Positions 61,981 to 64,000 of a DNA stretch of 64,000 nt are shown piece by piece. Location: contig CBDBZX010000010.1 of the NCBI GenBank assembly GCA_965213645.1, positions 151,070-215,069 on the forward strand. The letters run 5' to 3'. This stretch comes from CBDBZX01 sp965213645 (GTDB lineage: Bacteria > Deinococcota > Deinococci > Deinococcales > Trueperaceae). Positions within the stretch are counted from its first letter, which is position 1. Every line of letters begins with the position of its first letter. A model generated the notes under the pieces. The model worked only from the letters and a program-made list of their open reading frames with translations. It had not been told where the DNA came from and made no database searches. The translations under genes and the position numbers were made by a program.

Positions 61981-62391
61981 TTATCTTGCCGTTGTGCAGA
62001 CAGGTGGAGTAGTACCATCTGAGCGTACAAGTCCGTCAGTTGCTGTAGCAAAGAAGATTACATTGGCCGAGCCAGATGAGCTAGTGGAGGTCATGCAATA
62101 ACCGGTAGGGCTTTGGTCCAAAACGGTTAAGACGACATTGGCTGGAGGAGCTTTCGCGCCTAAGTAGTCTGCACCTTTGAGTTCACCGTCGGTTGCATAC
62201 CTTTGAGTATCAATTTGGAAAATTTCTTGCTGAGTTACTGCTTGGCTAAGGAACGACTGAGCGGCGGTATCATTAGCGCGGTTACGAGCCGAGAGCAAGT
62301 TCGGGATGAGAACCGCTGCTAGGATGCCGATGATGGCGATGACGATGAGGAGTTCGATGAGGGTGAAGCCTTTGTTCTTGTTGTTGCGCAT
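61981..62391 (-). CDS. pilA: type IV pilin PilA-like
   Basis: 136 residues. Leader MRNNKNKG, then FTLIELLIVIAIIGILAAVLIPNLLSARNRAND, the type IV pilin methylation helix. The C-terminal domain is short (Gly/Thr/Ser-rich) with cysteines in TGYCMTS and PPVCTTAR, likely a disulfide loop. AAAGGAGCG lies before the ATG. Probably the major or a minor pilin; adhesion, motility or DNA uptake. Confidence 0.92.
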   Translation of the reverse strand: MRNNKNKGFTLIELLIVIAIIGILAAVLIPNLLSARNRANDTAAQSFLSQAVTQQEIFQIDTQRYATDGELKGADYLGAKAPPANVVLTVLDQSPTGYCMTSTSSSGSANVIFFATATDGLVRSDGTTPPVCTTAR

Positions 62392-62577
62392 AAGTAGCGC
62401 TCCTTTTCTTGGAACATCCGAAAAAAGTATGAATGAAAGCGGAAGTCCCGGTAGAGTTCGTTAGCGCGGGAGGGTGTCTCCCTTGCTGTTATGAAGTTTA
62501 GACCGGGCGCTCTTACAAGGCTCTTACTTTTTTCACATGCAAAGTCAGGTGTAAAGAAGTTCGCACACCACCTCTCC

Positions 62578-63093
62578 CCCTGTCATTCTGAGTGGAGCGC
62601 CAGCCCTTTGCAGGATAGACTCCACGAAGAATCTCTGCATTCGCCTCTTCTACTGCGAGAGAGTGCGAGTTACGGAGTTTTAGCGCAGCTAAACGAGACC
62701 CCTCGACAAGCTCGGGGTGACACACTACCACTGTTGTCATTCTGAGCGAAGCGCAGCGAAGTCGAAGAATCTCTGACCTTGCCGACTCCTCTGACAGAGA
62801 GTGAGTAGCGAGACCCCTCGACTGGGCTCGGGGTGACACACTATCGCTGCTGCCACCCTAAGTGGGATGCGCGGAAGAGAAAGAACCCCTGCATTCACCT
62901 CTTCTACTGTGAGAGAGCGGAAGACGAGACCCCTCGACAAGCTCGGGGTGACACAGCGTTACTGTTGTCATTCTGAGCGTAGCAACGCGGAGTCGAAGAA
63001 TCTCTGCCTTTGCTGACTCCTCTGACAGAGACTGAGTAGCGAGACCCCTCGACTGGGCTCGGGGTGACACACTACTGCTGTTCAGGGTGACAA
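62578..63093. repeat. alternating A-B-A-B array of 'CATTCTGAG' repeats
   Basis: Four related units of about 110-155 bases. Each begins near GTCATTCTGAG (decayed in the third), continues with GAAGAATCTCTGC or a variant, and ends GAGACCCCTCGAC then CTCGGGGTGACAC. Units 1 and 3 share CCTCTTCTACTG; units 2 and 4 share TGACTCCTCTGACAGAGA. So the array is two copies of a two-unit block. No protein frame here is credible. Confidence 0.85.
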
Positions 63094-63135
63094 ATACCAT
63101 GTCGCTTGACCTCGAGATGAGCGAAAATTAACCCA

Positions 63136-63444
63136 GTGAAAACCTATTGGGTCTATATCATGACGAACAAGAGCCGCACACTTTACGTCGGTATGACGAA
63201 AAATTTAGAGCGGCGCGTGTATGAGCACAAACATAAGGTTATGGAGGGTTTTACCAGCCGCTACGATATCGACCAACTTGTCTACTTTGAAGAGACAAAC
63301 GATGTGTGCGCGGCTATTGAAAGGGAGAAGCAGTTGAAAAATTGGCGGAGAGAAAAGAAGGTTACCTTGATCGACGCGCTGAACCCGCAGTGGCGTGACT
63401 TGGCTGCTGGATCTATCTCTACGAATTCCGTATCCGACTTTTGA
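63136..63444 (+). CDS. GIY-YIG nuclease-domain protein
   Basis: 102 residues, GTG start. WVYIMTNKSRTLYVGMTKNLERRVYEHKHK holds the GIY-YIG core (YVG and the conserved Arg), followed by LVYFEETNDVCAAIEREKQLKNWRREKKVTLI with the conserved Glu. This short form is widespread, often close to mobile or repeated DNA; biological role unproved. Confidence 0.9.
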   Translation: MKTYWVYIMTNKSRTLYVGMTKNLERRVYEHKHKVMEGFTSRYDIDQLVYFEETNDVCAAIEREKQLKNWRREKKVTLIDALNPQWRDLAAGSISTNSVSDF

Positions 63445-63454
63445 GAGGTTTTAG

Positions 63455-63955
63455 ATGAAACGACTTTATTCCGCAATGATTTTGAGCATGTTGGCGCTTT
63501 TAGCGAGCTGTTCGTTCGCGCCTATCCGCGTCGGGGTCGCAGACATCACGCTGCCCGGCAACAGCAGCATGGGGCGCGTCTGTTACGTGGAGGTGACGGA
63601 GGGCTCGAGGGTGGGCTTCAACGACGCGACGTACCGCGCCGACGCTACATACGTTTCGAACGCGCTACTTGGGCCGAACGACTTGACAATTCGGGTGTAT
63701 GGGCGGACGAGTGAGCCTGCCAACCCGTGTGTGTCCATGTCTGAAACGGACGATATAGCGCTATCTGACCCGGTTGAACTCAGCTCGAGTGAGACGAAGC
63801 GGCTCGAGGTCGGCGGCGGAGGCTATAGCGGCGACTTAGCCGACCTCATCAGAGAAGACACCTATTGGTTGGGCGCGGCCTTGACGGGTGGCACGTTCTT
63901 GAGCTTGGAGGAGCGCATCGAACTCGTGGACGGGACTATCAGCGTTTCCTTCTGA
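63455..63955 (+). CDS. predicted lipoprotein
   Basis: 166 residues with lipobox LLASC near residue 19. The mature chain is beta-rich (VADITLPGNSSMGRVCYVEVTEGSRVGF, LTIRVYGRTSEPANPC) with two further cysteines that may form a disulfide. No family recognised. GAGG precedes the ATG. Its end overlaps the putative minus-strand gene at the window edge. Confidence 0.6.
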   Translation: MKRLYSAMILSMLALLASCSFAPIRVGVADITLPGNSSMGRVCYVEVTEGSRVGFNDATYRADATYVSNALLGPNDLTIRVYGRTSEPANPCVSMSETDDIALSDPVELSSSETKRLEVGGGGYSGDLADLIREDTYWLGAALTGGTFLSLEERIELVDGTISVSF

Positions 63956-64000
63956 GGAGTGCAGCGCCCGCGACTACCGCTGCCAGACCGAGACCCGCGA
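63939..64000 (-). CDS. possible C-terminus of a membrane-anchored protein
   Basis: The last 19 codons read AGLGLAAVVAGAALLRRKR then TGA: one hydrophobic helix followed by a basic end, the usual shape of a C-terminal membrane anchor. Most of the gene would lie beyond the window. It overlaps the lipoprotein gene tail by 17 bases in the convergent direction. Confidence 0.4.
   Translation of the reverse strand, partial: AGLGLAAVVAGAALLRRKR

Noticed and set aside
62578..63093. CRISPR array
   Set aside because: Units are over 100 bases, directly adjacent, alternate between two types and lack unique spacers; no cas genes are nearby.
62491..63100. Several open frames in the repeat array (e.g. CHPELVEGSRL-type peptides)
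   Set aside because: These are translations of the known CATTCTGAG-type repeat units, without ribosome sites.

Overview
The window reads as chromosome of a diderm bacterium of moderately high GC, probably a Deinococcota member of the Truepera type. This placement is an inference. It rests on a BamA-type outer-membrane protein with POTRA domains, a CtaG of the caa3-oxidase type, a Crp regulator without cysteines, a DivIVA-like protein, and many genes whose ATG lies 6-8 bases after a TANNNT -10 box with no room for a Shine-Dalgarno (leaderless mRNAs, common in Deinococcota). Only one tRNA is present (tRNA-Ser CGA), and there is no rRNA or CRISPR array, so the assignment cannot be confirmed here.

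Layout. 1-9.7 kb holds housekeeping genes: hydrolase end, metallo-beta-lactamase-fold hydrolase, SufE, a cobalamin block (cobQ, threonine-phosphate-decarboxylase-like aminotransferase, cobD), aroA, cmk, nadK and a methyltransferase. Between about 2.8 and 7.9 kb four of these genes carry eight or nine single-base frameshifts, while nearly everything later is intact. 10-35 kb is ordinary mixed chromosome: DUF512 radical-SAM protein, amidase, an HxlR/NmrA divergent pair, formate/nitrite-type channel, ctaG, sugar ABC ATPase, tRNA-Ser, argR, a two-component system, marC, a TPR-CPBP fusion, divIVA, PLP protein plus purine nucleoside phosphorylase, bamA, crp and gatC.

35-47 kb is the most specialised region: a periplasmic copper locus. 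It contains a FixH-like lipoprotein, an intact IS4-family element, copC-copD, an unknown exported protein, a second copC, the MbnP/MbnH 'metallo-mystery pair', an M48-like membrane protein without its zinc motif, a NapH/NosR-like polyferredoxin, a second copD, a VanY carboxypeptidase, another FixH-like protein and DUF554. CopC/CopD would bind and move copper. MbnH (di-heme) is known in its family to oxidise a tryptophan of MbnP to make a copper site. The polyferredoxin could link the locus to membrane electron flow.

47-59 kb has two sulfotransferase-fold genes, a Uma2 nuclease, BioY, a Nudix hydrolase, a thioesterase, transketolase and exported proteins. It also holds an orphan, promoter-to-terminator, highly structured RNA candidate whose 5' end matches the complement of the 16S rRNA tail. 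59-64 kb is accessory: three toxin-antitoxin modules separated by direct repeats (one with a truncated VapC), two type IV pilin genes, an alternating ABAB repeat array, and a GIY-YIG gene.

Small dispersed repeats run through the whole window. There are two families of about 80-125 bp foldback elements with related TIR-like ends (four copies each) and one palindrome family (two copies). No transposase of their own is visible.
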